DNA of 64,000 nucleotides from Taeniopygia guttata (GCF_048771995.1 NC_133026.1:121188501-121252500), one strand, 5' to 3'; numbered from the stretch's first letter, positions 24,765 through 38,339 are shown. Numbers and translations are program-made. Notes: generated by a model not told the origin, from the sequence alone.

Positions 24765-24845
24765 TCAGGCAAAGGTAAAGAAACTGAGGCACAGAGGGAT
24801 TTTGGTAACCGTGCCCTGGAATCACTCATGTCTAGCTGCATGAAC
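24765..24845 (-). repeat. Probable ancient MIR-type SINE relic, minus strand
   Basis: 'aaagaaactgaggcacagagggat' followed by 'accgtgccctggaatcactcatgtctagctgc' parallels the reverse complement of the MIR core ('gaaactgaggcacagagaggtta...cttgcccaaggtcacacagctag'). The first 17 bases agree almost exactly, then decay. As with the copy near 19.06 kb, this is a remembered-consensus match over a short span. Confidence 0.5.
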
Positions 24846-24997
24846 AATAGCAACATGTGAGTATCTGGAAAGAACATAAAAGCAATAAAATACATTACAG
24901 AAGCACAAATAAATACCAAAATAAAGTGTGGACACAGTAAGTTCCCATATCTTTAACCTGGCAGAGGTCACAGTACATCATAATGTGATCAATGTGT

Positions 24998-25312
24998 CTA
25001 AAGGGCAGGAGTAAAGAGGATGGATCCAGGCTCTTTGGTGGTGCTGAGCAATAGGGCAAGAGGCAATGGGCTGAAACGGATGCAGGGGAAGTTCCGCCTG
25101 GATATGAGAAAAAACTTCTTTACTGTGCAGGTGATGAAGCCTTGGAACAGACTGCCCAGGGAGGTTGTAGAGTGTCCTTCACTGGAGATACTCAAGAACG
25201 ACCTAGATACCAATCCTGTGCCATGTGCTCTAGGATGTGCTTGAAGCAGGGAGGCTGGACCAGAAGAACCACTGTGGTCTCTTTCAGTGTTACCTATTAT
25301 GTGATCCTGTTA
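24998..25312 (+). mobile_element. CR1 LINE 3' fragment, + strand
   Basis: This is about 315 bp of CR1 3' sequence. It shows 'ctaaagggcaggagtaaagaggatgga', 'gcaagaggcaatgggctgaaac', 'atgagaaaaaacttctttactgt', 'cttggaacagactgcccagggaggttgtagagt', 'ggagatactcaagaa', 'atcctgtgccatgtgctct' and 'cttgaagcagggaggctggaccag'. That word order matches the CR1 group whose 3' end reads '...atgtgctctaggtgaccctgcttgagcagggaggttggaccaga'. It is 5'-truncated with small deletions and encodes nothing intact. It lies about 190 bp from the CpG island that follows. Confidence 0.95.
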
Positions 25313-25494
25313 AAACGCTGAATGAATATGAAAATTTAGACTCCATTTGATCATAAACATATACAATTTAGGCAGCTTAATCTCTTGCTTAGATGAAAGA
25401 TCCTGCCAGTATTAGAGGGTGCTGTTCTCTGAGAGAGCTGCCTCACCCGATGAACAAACAGAAGCAGCCGGCCTCTCAGCTTTGATCCCGAGAA

Positions 25495-25742
25495 CAGAGC
25501 ATGTGTTCCGGTGGCGCAGGGCGGCGGCAGGGCTGGCTCCCGCAGGAAGCAGCGGGAGGCCGCGGCGGGGTCGGCGCTGCCGCGGCCGGGCCGCCCCCGC
25601 TGCCCCCGGGCCGCGCTCCCCGGGGCCGCTGCGCCGCCCGCCGCCGCCCACTAGGTGGCGCTGCAGCAATAGGATTCCCGCGCGCGGGCTGAGGCGGCGC
25701 CGGCCCCGGGCCGCGCTGGAAGGCGACGTTCGGCTTAACAAT
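25495..25742. promoter_or_regulatory. CpG island, isolated in AT-rich DNA
   Basis: By hand count there are about 40 CpG dinucleotides in roughly 235 bp (25509-25742), with G+C near 75-80 percent, against almost none in the flanking kilobases. The edges are sharp. Words such as CCGCGGCGGGG, GCCGCCGCCGCC and CGCGCGGGC are typical of unmethylated promoter islands. No first exon can be assigned: frames of 110-117 codons run through it on both strands but are Ala/Arg/Pro/Gly-rich composition artefacts. It contains a perfect CTCF core motif (separate entry). It may be the promoter of an unannotated transcript, an insulator, or an orphan island. Confidence 0.85.
25648..25660 (+). promoter_or_regulatory. 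CTCF core motif inside the CpG island
   Basis: CCACTAGGTGGCG fits all 13 positions of the CTCF core consensus CCASYAGRKGGCR and is followed by CTGCAG, also common downstream of strong sites. CTCF anchors chromatin loops and domain borders; orientation here is forward on the + strand. The motif match is direct; occupancy is inferred. Confidence 0.75.
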
Positions 25743-25910
25743 TCAAATGTATTCCTGTTAATTTGTGTTTGATAAAGGTTCAGGAGTCTTTTGTTGTGTG
25801 TCTAGTTAGCCTGCGTGTTACGCTCAGAGCGTTTGCAAATTTTCTGTTTGATTGTGAGCCTTACTGTGAATTTTTATGTGGCTGGGTTCCTGTGCATATT
25901 TGTTTATCCA

Positions 25911-25937
25911 TGTGCGTGTGTGTGTCTGTGTCTGTGT

Positions 25938-25996
<59 letters not shown>

Positions 25997-25998
25997 TG
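25911..25998 (+). repeat. (TG)n microsatellite
   Basis: An interrupted TG stretch (25911-25940, with TCTG interruptions) leads into about 54 bases of pure TG (25941-25994), then TCTGCA. Long alternating TG tracts can adopt Z-DNA and are length-polymorphic. It sits between the CpG island and a TATA-box match. Confidence 0.98.
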
Positions 25999-26009
25999 CA
26001 TTTGGTGGG

Positions 26010-26020
26010 TATATAAAAGG
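26010..26020 (+). promoter_or_regulatory. TATA-box match downstream of the CpG island
   Basis: TATATAAAAGG matches the metazoan TATA consensus (TATAWAAR) with a GC-richer flank on both sides ('ggtgggt' before, 'caggaag' after), unlike the many AT-rich look-alikes elsewhere in the window. A start site would be expected about 30 bases downstream, near 26040. No coding exon follows. Support is from sequence only, so the call is tentative. Confidence 0.3.
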
Positions 26021-26229
26021 CAGGAAGAAGAAAAATCCACGTCTTCACCGTTGCTATTTTCATGAACGAAGTGGCAAAGCACAGAGTGATGCCTAGTCTG
26101 TACACAATGCAAATACATTATTCAGAGCCAGGTAGGGATTAAGGATTTGACTGTCTTCTATGTACGGATCAGGGGGTTTAGTGCTCAGTACCCAAAATTT
26201 AGACAGGACAGTGTTTAGCGTTCAGAAGC

Positions 26230-26233
<4 letters not shown>

Positions 26234-26265
<32 letters not shown>

Positions 26266-26275
26266 CTATGTGCTC
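26234..26275 (+). repeat. Pure T run of 42 bases
   Basis: The longest homopolymer in the window. It could be the reversed poly-A tail of a young retrocopy on the minus strand, but no retrocopy body is recognisable to its left, so simple slippage expansion is as likely. Assembly length here is uncertain. Confidence 0.97.
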
Positions 26276-26746
26276 CTCTTGACCAGTTTGTTAAAGTGGG
26301 AGCTCAATGCCCTCATACCAGTCTTTAGCATCTAGTTATCACATCCTCCTTTTAAAGGATCCCCTATGGTAAATATCTCTAAACAATGAAAAGCTAAAAA
26401 AAAAAAAAAAAGAGGAAAATTCATATGTGATGGATGTACAAGTGTGCTTATCCTTAGGGTTGACAGCAGATTCAGAGCTACTGTTACTCGAATGGAGCTG
26501 CCTGCAATTTTGCAATTTGTTACTCAGGTTCATGACCATACACCTCCTTTTAGATCATGGCCATCTATGGAGGGCAGGATACTTGAACTGGGCAGGCATG
26601 TCCTTTCTCTTCCCTCCTAGGAAAAGGTTGGCAAAATTTGAATTCAGGTGCAAGATATTCTGGCAATATCTAAATATTTGCTACCTCTGACTTGCTTGGC
26701 TGCAGTGAGCACCTTTAGGGATCTCAGGGTTCAGCAAATAATATTC

Positions 26747-27345
26747 ACAGAATCACAGAGATAATGGGCAGAAACTGTGTTTAAGATTCAAAGGGACAGC
26801 AGGGGGTTATCTGGTCCAACTCCCCTGCTCCAGCAGGATCATCATGGTGCACATTGCATAGGATTGTGTCCAGACAGCTCTTGAATAACTCCAGTGAGGA
26901 AGACTCCACAACCTCTCTGGGCAACCTGTTCATTGCACAGTCACCCACATACAGTAAAGAAGTTCTTTCTCATATCAGGTGAAACTTCCTGTGCATCAGT
27001 TTCTGCCCATTGCCTCTTGTTCTCCATGCCCTGGACACCCTTCCTTCAGATGCTTATATACATTGTTGGATGAGGTCCACTCTCAGCTGTTTATTCTCAA
27101 GGCTGAACAGGCCCAATTCTCATCTTCGTAACCCTCTGCTGGGCTCACTCAGGAAGCTCCATGTCTCTGGTCCAAGCCAGACCAGGACACAGCACTCCAG
27201 ATGTGGCCTCATCAGGTCTCAGTAGAGAGGCAGGATCACCTCACTCGACCTACTGACAATGCTGTTCCTAATGCACATGACCTTATCACTGGTTATTACT
27301 TTGCCACAAGGGCACATTGCTGGCTCATGGACAAATTTGTCGAAG
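26747..27345 (-). mobile_element. CR1 LINE 3' fragment, minus strand
   Basis: Minus-strand CR1 copy of about 600 bp. On the + strand it opens with the reversed tail 'cacagaatcacag', then 'tctggtccaactcccctgctccagcaggatca', 'ctccagtgaggaagactccacaacctctctgggcaacctgttc', 'aagttctttctcatatcaggtgaaacttcctgtgcatcagtttctgcccattgcctcttgt', 'ggctgaacaggcccaattctcatcttcgtaaccc', 'ccagacc..gacacagcactccagatgtggcctcatcag', and 'agggcacattgctggctcatgg'. The order is that of a CR1 3' UTR and ORF2 end read backwards. It is truncated at its 5' side near 27345. The longest residual frame is 71 codons and spurious. Confidence 0.95.
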
Positions 27346-28907
27346 TTCCGAATGTGAATGATCTGTGGAAGCAGTGTTGATATTCAATCTCCAGAATTTG
27401 CACTACCTTCCTTTTTGTTGAGAGATGTATTTCTGACTAATAAAGTCCTCTGTAGTTAGACCTTGTGCAAAATTTGTTTATTCCTCTTTTGATGCTGGAT
27501 CTACCATGAGACTGTTATCTGACATTCCCAAAATGAGCCTGGTTGGTTTTTGAGATGTCACTGGAGAAAGTATTTAAATTTTGTGACCTGTTTTAAGAAT
27601 CCTGGTCAGGTATCAAAAGTTCTTCTATACTTTACAGTATAGCATCAAGAACCAATGGGTGATGAGCAAGTAGCACCTTTTATATGAGAGCAATTTTAAC
27701 GTACATGCATGGTGAGGGGAGTATGGGTGGGGTTCTCTAGTCTTCAATCCAACATGGTCTCAGTCTGAGGTAGTTAGTCTGATTTCCATTGCATAAGGTG
27801 TTTTGGTAACTTTAGACCTTGCTATGTCTTACAAATGCAGAGATAGGGAGGGAAACTGGGAAAAAGTAATGCTTGGCTGATGAAGTGGCTGGCACCTCTT
27901 TAAACAGGTGGATTTTCTGATGAAATTAATATACTTCATAATCAAATGTCTTCCTGCCTACATGTGATTGGTAAAACCAATGAGATTATTTACAAATACC
28001 TGCCTAAAATGTGTCCATCTGAGGGATGTGCCATCCCTCCAGCATTGTTCAGCATTGCTCAAGCATGTAAGGATTCTTTGTATATTCTCTGAGTGGCAAA
28101 CCTTGAACATTGACTTCTTAATTCATAGATCAGCATATAAACACACCTGAACAGCTTTAGCCTAGAAACACAGGGTTGTGTTTCTACTTGGGTGTTTCTG
28201 TTTTGAATTTTTACTGTAATTGCATCTCTCCTTGCATGACAAAATAAGAGCTGGAATTTAACACCAATTTTTGTGCTCAAAGAATGCAGAGTGATCCTTT
28301 CCAACCTCCATGTTTCTTTCTAGCTTTTTTTTTTTTTAACTTCAGGCAAAGTTGCTGAACTGCTGTAGTCAGACTAAAGTAAGAAGCACAGAAGGACTTC
28401 TTAAATGACATTCTATCAACAGGAGAGTGCCTGTCTCTCTTCTTTTCTTCTTTTACTTTAAACTATGCTGTAAGGTTAAGAAAAGGTAAGAGGGTTTTAG
28501 AGGCTTTTGCCTGCAATATAATGGATGAAAGAACTGCAGAAAATGGGAGAAAAATTTCGGGAAATTTTTCTGAGCCCCAACAAAAATGACCAGTCATGAA
28601 GAAATCTGTGAAACTAGACTCTTATGGTGTAACTAAGTAAATTGCTAACAAGACTAGGGTAGGCTATGTGAGCAGTTAAGTTATGACTGTCCCTGGTACT
28701 GTGCACTTATTCACAATCCATGTTGATTTTGAATATTAATTTTAGATTAAGAAGTAGGTGTGTTTCTTTATGCAAACATAATAAAGGGTGAAAAATTATG
28801 CATGGGGTGTACCTCATGGTGAGACAATGGAATGAGAATGACAGGATGTTCCTAGTGTGTGTTATAGTGAGGAACACTAGTAAGAGACTAGCTGTAAGAT
28901 AATTTTT
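27346..28907. other. Gene-free AT-rich sequence
   Basis: No gene, RNA or repeat is recognised between the CR1 copy and the CTTT tract. There is a short T run at about 28327-28338. Confidence 0.5.
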
Positions 28908-29320
<413 letters not shown>

Positions 29321-32300
29321 TGTTTTCAGGCTGCTCTTTGAGCTACAAAGCCCTAGGAATGGCATATGTCCAAATAATGGTTGTTACAAGGTTTGCATTA
29401 CCTAATGTAATTAAAATGGAACAATCTTTTAGACCGCCTTTCTTGAGACATAAGCCAAAGTAGAAACCCCTTGTGATGTTGGGAAGATGCCATTCCACCA
29501 GGAACACGTGCTGCTCAGCAGCAGGAGGCTCCACACAGCAGTCAACCGTCATTATAGCTGTGCATTACAGCCATGCTTCTGGAATGGATCGGGGAAATCT
29601 CCTGCCAGGAAAAAGGTGCGTCTGGGAAAGAGTAAGCTACATATTATTTCACTTTAGGTCCTGTAAAAGCCAACCCGCTACTCTTTGAAGACTAGTACCT
29701 GTATTTATGTATAATACAGGGAGACCTGTAGGCAATTAGTCTACATTCATTGCATAATCAAAGCTGTTGAAGGCTTGCAAACTAGTAAAACATTTGTGAG
29801 GGAGCAAGTATCTAAACATTTTAGAGCTATTTAATTGAATTTTGACTGGATCTGGTAACCTAAAGCAACAACTGGACACTGCTGCTGCAGCAGTTATGGT
29901 TATAAAGGCCAAAAACAGAGGTCCTCTCTTTCATGCTGATTATCCAAGTTAAGTAATCAAACCAGAAGTTTAATTGGCATATCAGTTGGGAAAATCATGT
30001 CAAGTCACTTCTGACATTTCAGGTCACAAGCACTCATAGGCACATCTTTCATATGTTTGGTCTCAGAGAATTCTCAACATGTAGTGTCTGGTGTGGGTGG
30101 AATAGAGCAGAGGATAATGCATTCTGATATCATGAAACCATCACAATCCACATTAGTTGAGATGCAGAACCCTTCCATAATAATCTGTATTTATAGAAGG
30201 GTATTTTAATAAAAGAAATACAATTTGCAGGCAAATATACAGGTTGAGGTGAACTTGAAACAGTGAAATTTTCACACATTGCTTTCCCAACTACAAGCAG
30301 CCCTCTTGGTGCAAGATGCTATTCTGCCTACTGTGATTACCCACTGGTGAGTAAACATGCACCCTTTATTTTTGGTAATAGAAGAAATAGTAAACTTCCT
30401 AATGTATGTGAGTGTGTGCAGCTATATCTGTTGAAAAATTGCAAAAATGTTACCTGGAAGAGAAATAGGTGAGTATTTAATTTCTCTTCTGCTTGACAAA
30501 ATGTGAGGCCGTTGGGGTAAATTAAGTTCCACTCATGGTGTAAAACTGGAGCAGGGAAGGAGAGGTTCAAGACAAATACACTGGCATAGCTTAGCATAGT
30601 GTCAATCTAGAAGGGAGGCTGTTGATCCTCTGATCATTGCTAGAATATAGTGTAATGGTTCCTTTGACACCTTTGTCTTTTATTTCATCAGTATGTAGTA
30701 CATGACATTTTGTACTCGTGAAAGGTGCTGAACTGACAGGCCTTGAGACTGAAGTCTTCTCTTTGTACACATATCAGACGATACATAGACAAACACAGCA
30801 TCCCCTCTCTGCCTCTTTCTCTCTCTTTCCCACACTTCAACCACTTTCTCTCTGCAGCTTTCTCATATGACCACCATTTGAAGTGAAAGGATCCTTCGAT
30901 CTCTGCAGTTACTGTTTGCTGCTAATATTACCAGCAAGGTTGCTTGCCCTGAGTGAGTTTTGTGGCATTTTTTTTTTTTTTTTTTTTTGAATTTAGGTAA
31001 TTCCAGCTCATTTCTTGTGGGTCAGAGACTGTCCATTAGTCTGTAATATCTTTAGGCTACCAGTGACCTGCACTAGTCTTGATCTGGTGACCTATAGCAC
31101 AGGTAAAATGCTCCATATCCTATTTTCACTCCTGCTCATACATGAATTGTTCAGTATAAGGTTAATCATGCATACAAGATAATTTTTTTTTTTTCTCTGA
31201 AATGCACAATAGATCTGTGGTTTTTGCCTTTCCATCTGTTTGGAGCAGACAGAGGAGATTGTGAATGGACAAAGTAGAAATTACAGTTAAGAAATTTGTG
31301 TCTTCATTCACACAGCACAGAATTCCCATTGGGAATACTGGATCCACCATGCAGATCAGGGAGAACAATTTTGCCTGCAGTGTAGACTTCCAATGGTTTT
31401 ACCATTCTTGGACTTAGAGGGAAGAAGAGTGTAGAGGAAGGAGTTGTTGTCTCCTCTCAATTTTTAATAATGTGACCTTATAATGAAACAAAATATGAAA
31501 CCATCTATATTCATAACCAACAGATTGCAAAACTTAACTTCAAAGTGTATAGTTAGTTTCTGAAGTTGGCAAGCTGGCATTTTCCCAATGTATTTTCCAA
31601 AGAGATATTTTATGTCTATCATCTACTTAAAAATAAAATAGTGCAAGTTTGAAAAAAAAAAAAAAAAAGTTGCAGTCCTCAGATGAAAGCCCCACATACA
31701 ATAAAACAATAACTTCATGCAGTTTGCATTGAGCAGCAGAATACCTTGGGGTAGGATGGCACAAAGTTCCAAATTCCTGGAAAGCATATTTCTAATGAAA
31801 TATGTTACATCATGTTAAAGCTTTTTGCTCTCAAATTGTTTCTTGGTATGAAGAAATATATTCCCCTCTTTTCAAAAGGTTTGCTATGTAATTAAGGCAT
31901 TGTTTACTTTTCACCAGATGTTGCAAATTGCTTAATTTTTTTTCAAAGACTATTTCAAGGAGATACACCTTGTATAACTTGTTAATAGTGTCATTAATTA
32001 TTGAACAAAACCAGCAATATAAAAGGAAAAAGTATATGTATTTGTGAGAAAGACTGAAAAAGAGCAAGGTTTTTTTAATAATTTTTACCTCTAAAACAAC
32101 ATAGGATGAGTTTAATATTTTTGGTAGTAGCATCATATTCCTATTCCACAGACTCATACAAGGAACCATATGAGCATATACTTAAATGATTTTTGTCAGG
32201 ACTGCCACTGCATTAAGGATCTGTTTAGTGATTAAGGGTAAAAAACTGCCCCCTATCATTTTTCACACTTGCATTTACTCATACTTTCAGACTTGTCTCG

Positions 32301-35300
32301 GCTAGATCAACTAAATTTTCCCTGAAAGATTGAGAACATATACAGCCTCACTCAGTCACAGTCCAGAAGGAATTCAGTTATTTCAAGAAGTCTCATTACA
32401 TCAGATCCTTCTATTGCCTCCTGTTATTTATCTTTCAGTACTATCACCTTTTACTACCCTTTCTTCTTCCTTAATTCAAATTAATAAAGTCCTGCAGTGA
32501 ATGATTCTTCAGTTCCTTTGAAATTTCTTTTGAAAGAGTGAGAAGTCCTCAAAAATCACAATACTCATAAAATGGTTGAGGGAGAAAAAATCCTTTATTC
32601 TTTCCTCTAGACTTCAGTGACACTATGAAGTTTCACATAATTTGCAGACTGCATCTCATAAAATACTGGCAAAATTTATTCAATTCAAATTAAATAGATG
32701 TAGCACAGAGTAATCTTTCTCTATTAAATATGTCACTTTTTGCAATTGTTTCTTAATATCCCGCACAGCTTCCATCTAAGATTAGCACTTTCTTTGCTGC
32801 CACAGTTTCACTAACCTACTGAATTATTCACTGAAGCATAACCTTCAGATATCAGGTTAGAAAGACCTTGATTATGGCAGGAAGTGAACTGTATAAACCA
32901 TTTTTCTTTAAAAGAAAATTTCTCAGTATAGAAAAGTCTGAAATTAGATAAGTATTAAATGTGTGTAAAAATTAAGTTCATAACTGATAGGAATTTAGTC
33001 AGCTGTGACATTCCTGTATTTTGTTTATAATAATGTACAATAACATTCTAGATACCACTTAATAGTGTAAAGCCACGTGCATTTTCATGGTGCTTATTTA
33101 AAGTACAAACCAGGGTATCCATGTTGATCTCAGCTGTAAAGTAGTGATGTCGAATCCCTCACACAGATTTAACATACTGGACAAAAGAAATTTGCATCCA
33201 ATTCCTGATTTTGTCCCACTTCCTGAAAATTACTTTTAAGGATCTCTCAGCTCCAGAAACCAGAAAATGGTGACAGAGTGGAAAGCTTCGCTACAGCAAA
33301 CTACTGTTATTAACCAATAATTTGTGCCAATCCACTGTTGAAAGGTCATTTGAACACCTACCAAGGAGACAACAGCTTTGGGAATGCTTCCTTTACAGGG
33401 TTGAAATACAGACTCACCACTCACTTGTCTACTTCTCATGACCTGTCCAATGGCACCCAGGAACTGAAACGTAATTGTGAAGTTTAACAGGCTTTTAGAG
33501 GTACTATGATAGCAAAATGTCAGGGCAAACAACATTCTACAAATTATTCTGCTAGTCAAGCGTACAAATTTTCATAATGACTTGACCTAGAATAGGAACA
33601 AAATGTGTTTTCCTAACGTGGGTGATAACTGCATAATTATGCAACTGATTCTGCTAATATTATTAGCCTTATGTTGCTTTCCCAGATGTCAGAGAAATGA
33701 CACAGAAGGAGAAAACAGGTGGCAAGTTTGTTGGATGTTGCATATTAGTGCAGTTCATAACAGAATTTTCTATGCAGATTTGTTGACCGCAGTTTGAAGG
33801 ACTGTAACAGAAACATGCTGCACAAGGATTTAACATTTTGGGTGCAGCAGGGGCTTCAACAAATTTTGTGCTGCGCCGTGAAACATTCAGTTCCTAAGAT
33901 GAGTTTAAACCTCTTTTTTCCTGATCTCTGTGTCTCTTTGTCCTAGTGATATTTTTGGTTTGCGGGGCTTTTTGAACATGTGAGGCTGTTACTTTTGGGT
34001 AGCTAAATTTGTGATTTGTTATAAATGATTATGTGAATTCGTAAGTCAGGTATCATTTTAAAAGAAATACAAGTTATGCAAAGGATACTATTGATTTAAC
34101 AAACTTCTAAGAAAATATATCTATTGCTCTTCAATAGCCCCTACACAATAGCCCTTAGAAGTATTTAAAAGCAGTGGGAGGAAGTCATAAAAATTGGGTT
34201 GATACTGTGGATGTAGAGATTATTTTATTCTTTATGTTTTAATATATATTATGCATGCATACATCATAAGAACATATACAGTGATGTATCCTTGTATATT
34301 TTTATTTAATAATTCAAATTTATATTTATTCTGTGTTTATTAAAGAATTATGCCTTTGATAAAAATATCTGCAGCTGTGACATTTGAATTGCAGACCAAA
34401 CAACCATGCAAAAGAATTAAGTTTCCTATATGGGAAAGAGGCTAAAATGTGTGTTTAGGGAAATTGATCATTTTAGACTTAGAAAGATATGTTGGAAGTC
34501 ACCGTGGGCATGACTTAGAGTATACCGTTCATTTCAGTTAACTGCATCCACTGAAACTGCCTGGGAATTGCGTTGAGAGGGCTTGCAATTCTTAAGTTCC
34601 TGCATTTTTTCCTTTTAGTAAGGCTTGCTAGAAATCTTGTCAGGCTTAAAATAATTGGAAGCAAAGTACAAAATCAGCACTGAAAATGGAAGTTTTAAAA
34701 GACAGAAAAGATTGTGGTAGCGGTTCCTCCAATAACATAGACAAAATGAACATTTCATTGTGTTCTTGGACACTGCGTGATAATCTGAAACCCTAATTAA
34801 AGGGAATGCTATTAAATTGATTTTTTCCTTTTTTTTTAAATTTTATTTTTCCAATCAATTGATCTGCCATCAAGCCAGCAAAAAGGTTGTGTAATCTGAG
34901 GCAAACTACCTTTGTTTAAATTTTTACCTTCTCTCTTTCATGGGAATGATTTGAAGAAGCAGATGGCTGTTAACATGTAGAAAATTTGCCTTTAGTAGAG
35001 TGATAGAAACCAAAATATGGCAAAAAATGTTTTCTCTGAAATGTCTTTATTAATTTCTGATTCTGCATATGCACGTTTGCAGAATTCATTAGAGTTGGAA
35101 ACCACAGAAATAAAATACCTGGTGAAAAATGGAAAAGTATTGCATCAAAACTTGCTTTTCATATTCGGACTTTGTCTAATTGATATACATGTGTGGACTT
35201 CGAAGTGTACACTTTCTTCAGATTTGTAGGCATTTGGAAGGTTAATAGTAGACATAGGTTACAGTGGTCGCCAGTGGCAATCCCTGTGATTTGGGTTGGG

Positions 35301-38300
35301 TTCAAACAGCCATTCAACCCCACTTGTCCCCACTTGGTAATTCCCAAAGCTATTCATGCAGGTTGTTTTGGGGGGTGACATTTTACATGTGTGTCTAGTT
35401 ATCTCTTCTGTATTTATTTATCTAAGGATTTATATTTATTCCATCACCACATTACACAAGTGTGAATGAATCTTGACTGACAACTTAGCAATAAGGAATG
35501 GAGAGGGATGTTGTCTTCCTCATTTAAAGAGTGAACTAAGATTTTAAGACTTACAGAACATTTATAAGAAAATAGAGATCACTGCTGGATATTGCTGTTG
35601 AAATGTCTGAGGCTTTATCAGCTTTTCCCTTTTTTTCTTTTGTCCTTGAAGAAACATGCCTGAGTTTTCTGTCCAGCGACTCCTTTGGATTGCTACCAAG
35701 GATGATATGTTGGTTCTTGGAAGCAGCTTTGGGTTTCCTAGCTTTTATTTAACAGTTTGTTTTTTGTTTTTTTTTTGGTATGATGGCGTTAAGATTTTTA
35801 GGCATATGTGTGTCCCTGTATGTGCATATTTGTTATTCTTGGAGTCATTAAATATTCACTGTCATCACATACTCATACACAGACATTTTTTGTGAAAAAT
35901 TGCATACACTATTTGGTGATAGCCAAGCTACTTCAGGATCTAGTTATAGTTACACCGTGGAAGTGGAAGCTGTTTCAAAAAAAGTCTATTCCTTTTCCCC
36001 TTAAGCAGCTCATAGATACATCCTCCAGTCACAATGGGATTGTAAAGGACTTGTGAAGCCATGCCCCAAGGCAGGCAAACTGCACCTAGGGAGATCTAAA
36101 ATATTATCCAGATAACATGAAATGGAAATTCTTTTTCAGACTCTGCTAAGCAGCTTGGATAAAATAAAAATAAACCTCTGACACATACTTCGTGTCCACA
36201 TTTAGTCCAGTCTTGGACCTAATATCTATAGTGACCACTTTCCCTCCTGCCTACACTCCTCTCCAAAGCTTGACGCTGTTGCTATGTTGTGTATTAGAGG
36301 GGAAGCAGCAAATGTGAGGCTGTGTACAAGCCTGTTGCTGGTGGTTTTCAAATCTTTGATCACATTCTTCAGGAGACAAGGCACAGTCATGGCTAGACTC
36401 TCTGAAATGGGTGCTGTTGTTCTAATTGAGGTATTTATTCAGCACAACTTCAATAATTTCCTTTTGATGGCTCATGCTTTCTGAGGCACATTCCTGAAAG
36501 TGCATGGTTAAGTCTATTGGACAATCACATGCAAAAGTGATTTTTAGAAGTATTGAGGAATACAGGAAAATAATTATAAATACAATTTACTGGTATGTGT
36601 CAAGACCTCCTCTCCTTAGTCCCCAGAAATCTCTTCAGTATAAGAATGATAAAATAGCTAAACAGAAGTAGAATCTAGCTGCCCTCTTCAGACTTCTGCT
36701 TCACCTGTTCTGGCTAAGGGGTTTCTGGTAAGCATCTCTAAATTGTGAAATTGTTCAGGACCAGTTAATTACATGCATAGTGAGGGGTTTTTGCAAACAC
36801 ATGTGGATGTTTCTAATGTAAACTGATGTATTATTATTCTGAATGTAGCTTGAGGGCCTCAGTAAGGACCACAACAGATTTCATAGCCCTGTGTACACCT
36901 AAATGACACCCTTTAAGAGAGGCAGTCTCTCCCTTCTCCTAAAAAGGGGAAGGTGTGAAGTTAACCCTCTGCTCTCTGGCGTGAGCTGCTGCCAGCATCC
37001 ATCTCCTGCTTCCTCCCACCCTGCACTATTGTGACTAATATACCTGCACTACAGTTAAGTTCTCCTGTTAACAAGCCAAGAAGACTCAACTTCAGATAAG
37101 GAAACCACTGTAAATATATTTTATTGAGTTGTACTGGAAAAAAACCAAAACTGGATAAAGTGTGTTCCAGACACATGAAATGGAGGTGATCATGAGAGAA
37201 TGGTGAAAGAAAAAGGTCACAAGGAACATCGTGAAGAGCTTAAAAAAAAAAAAAAAAGAAAAGGAAAAAATGTCAGAATAATAAAGGTGGGAATGTATTT
37301 AAAGATTGCAAGGAAAGGGAATTGATGGAGGTAGATTCAATATTTACAAATGTGTGTGAAAAATTAATTTGGAAGGAAATTACACCAAAGGGGCTATGGA
37401 AAGGAAACTAGTACGAAAGGAGGAAGGAGAGGGTGAGCAGGAGAAATGACTGAGGGAAGAACAAAAGAAAGAACAAAGAAGAGAACAAAACCTATCTTAC
37501 TCTGCAGTTATTGTATTTTGGCGATAAATATTTGCAGGTGGTTACAGTAGTTATTTCCCCACTTCTCCTCCCCTTTTTCCTTTCAGAACCAGCTCACAAA
37601 TCAGTAAAATATCCAAAACAGATGAAACTCTGAAAAAAAGTGAATTCTGCGTCTAAAAGCAAAGCAGTCACTCCACAACATCCACATCACTGTAATGATG
37701 TTTTCCTCTTTCTCACTGCTGGGAGGCACATGGAACTGACCCGTCCTCATATTACACTAAACTTGAAGCAGCCCCTCTCTATTACAAACAAACAAAGAAT
37801 ACAAGTTTTTCTTTAAGCTTATTCACAGATCCTGGGTTCGTTGCTGTTTGTGTGTTAATGTTTTCAGCTGCACTTGGCAATTGTTAGCTTTTGTGCATTT
37901 ACTATTTTTGTGCATACTAATAGTAACATACAAACATACAATGTTTCTGGGAATTTTCCCCATTTCAGTAATTCACACAATTCTGTGCCCACAGGGTGGT
38001 CCAGCTTTCCTCCTTCTCTGTCTGCTGGGGGCCTTGGGGCTGTGAATATCTCTCTTTTTTTTGCTGTGCAGGTTTGGAAGGAAATCAGAAAATGTTTGCA
38101 AGTGCATCTATTGCATATTTCCATAATTTCTCTGATAATCTTTGCTCGTGGTTGTGCTGCATTTTGTGTATGGCGGTGGTAGTTTCACCTGCCCACTTTT
38201 ATGTGTCATTAGTTGTCACCGTGCTACCGTGACTGTGTAGACAAGTCTTCACCAAGAGCAGCTTCGGCATCATGTCTGGGCCTTGTAAATCCTGGCAGCA

Positions 38301-38339
38301 GTGCTGCGCAGGCTGCAAAGGCTTTGTGACAAAACAGAA
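29321..38339. other. Gene-free, repeat-poor stretch
   Basis: About 9 kb without a supported gene or interspersed repeat. It holds a T run at 30968-30988, A runs at 31652-31668 and near 37242-37257, and a purine-biased stretch at about 37190-37490. The part near 29470-29660 has mixed composition with several CpGs and could be conserved, but no feature can be named. Open frames are all below 115 codons. Confidence 0.5.

Noticed and set aside
25412..25772. Overlapping 109- and 117-codon Ala/Arg/Pro-rich frames on both strands
   Set aside because: They are by-products of the CpG island's base composition, with no known domain and no splice context.
26397..26411. A run downstream of the 42-base T run, read as a possible retrocopy tail
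   Set aside because: The sequence between and around the runs matches no retrocopy, and no target-site duplication is visible.
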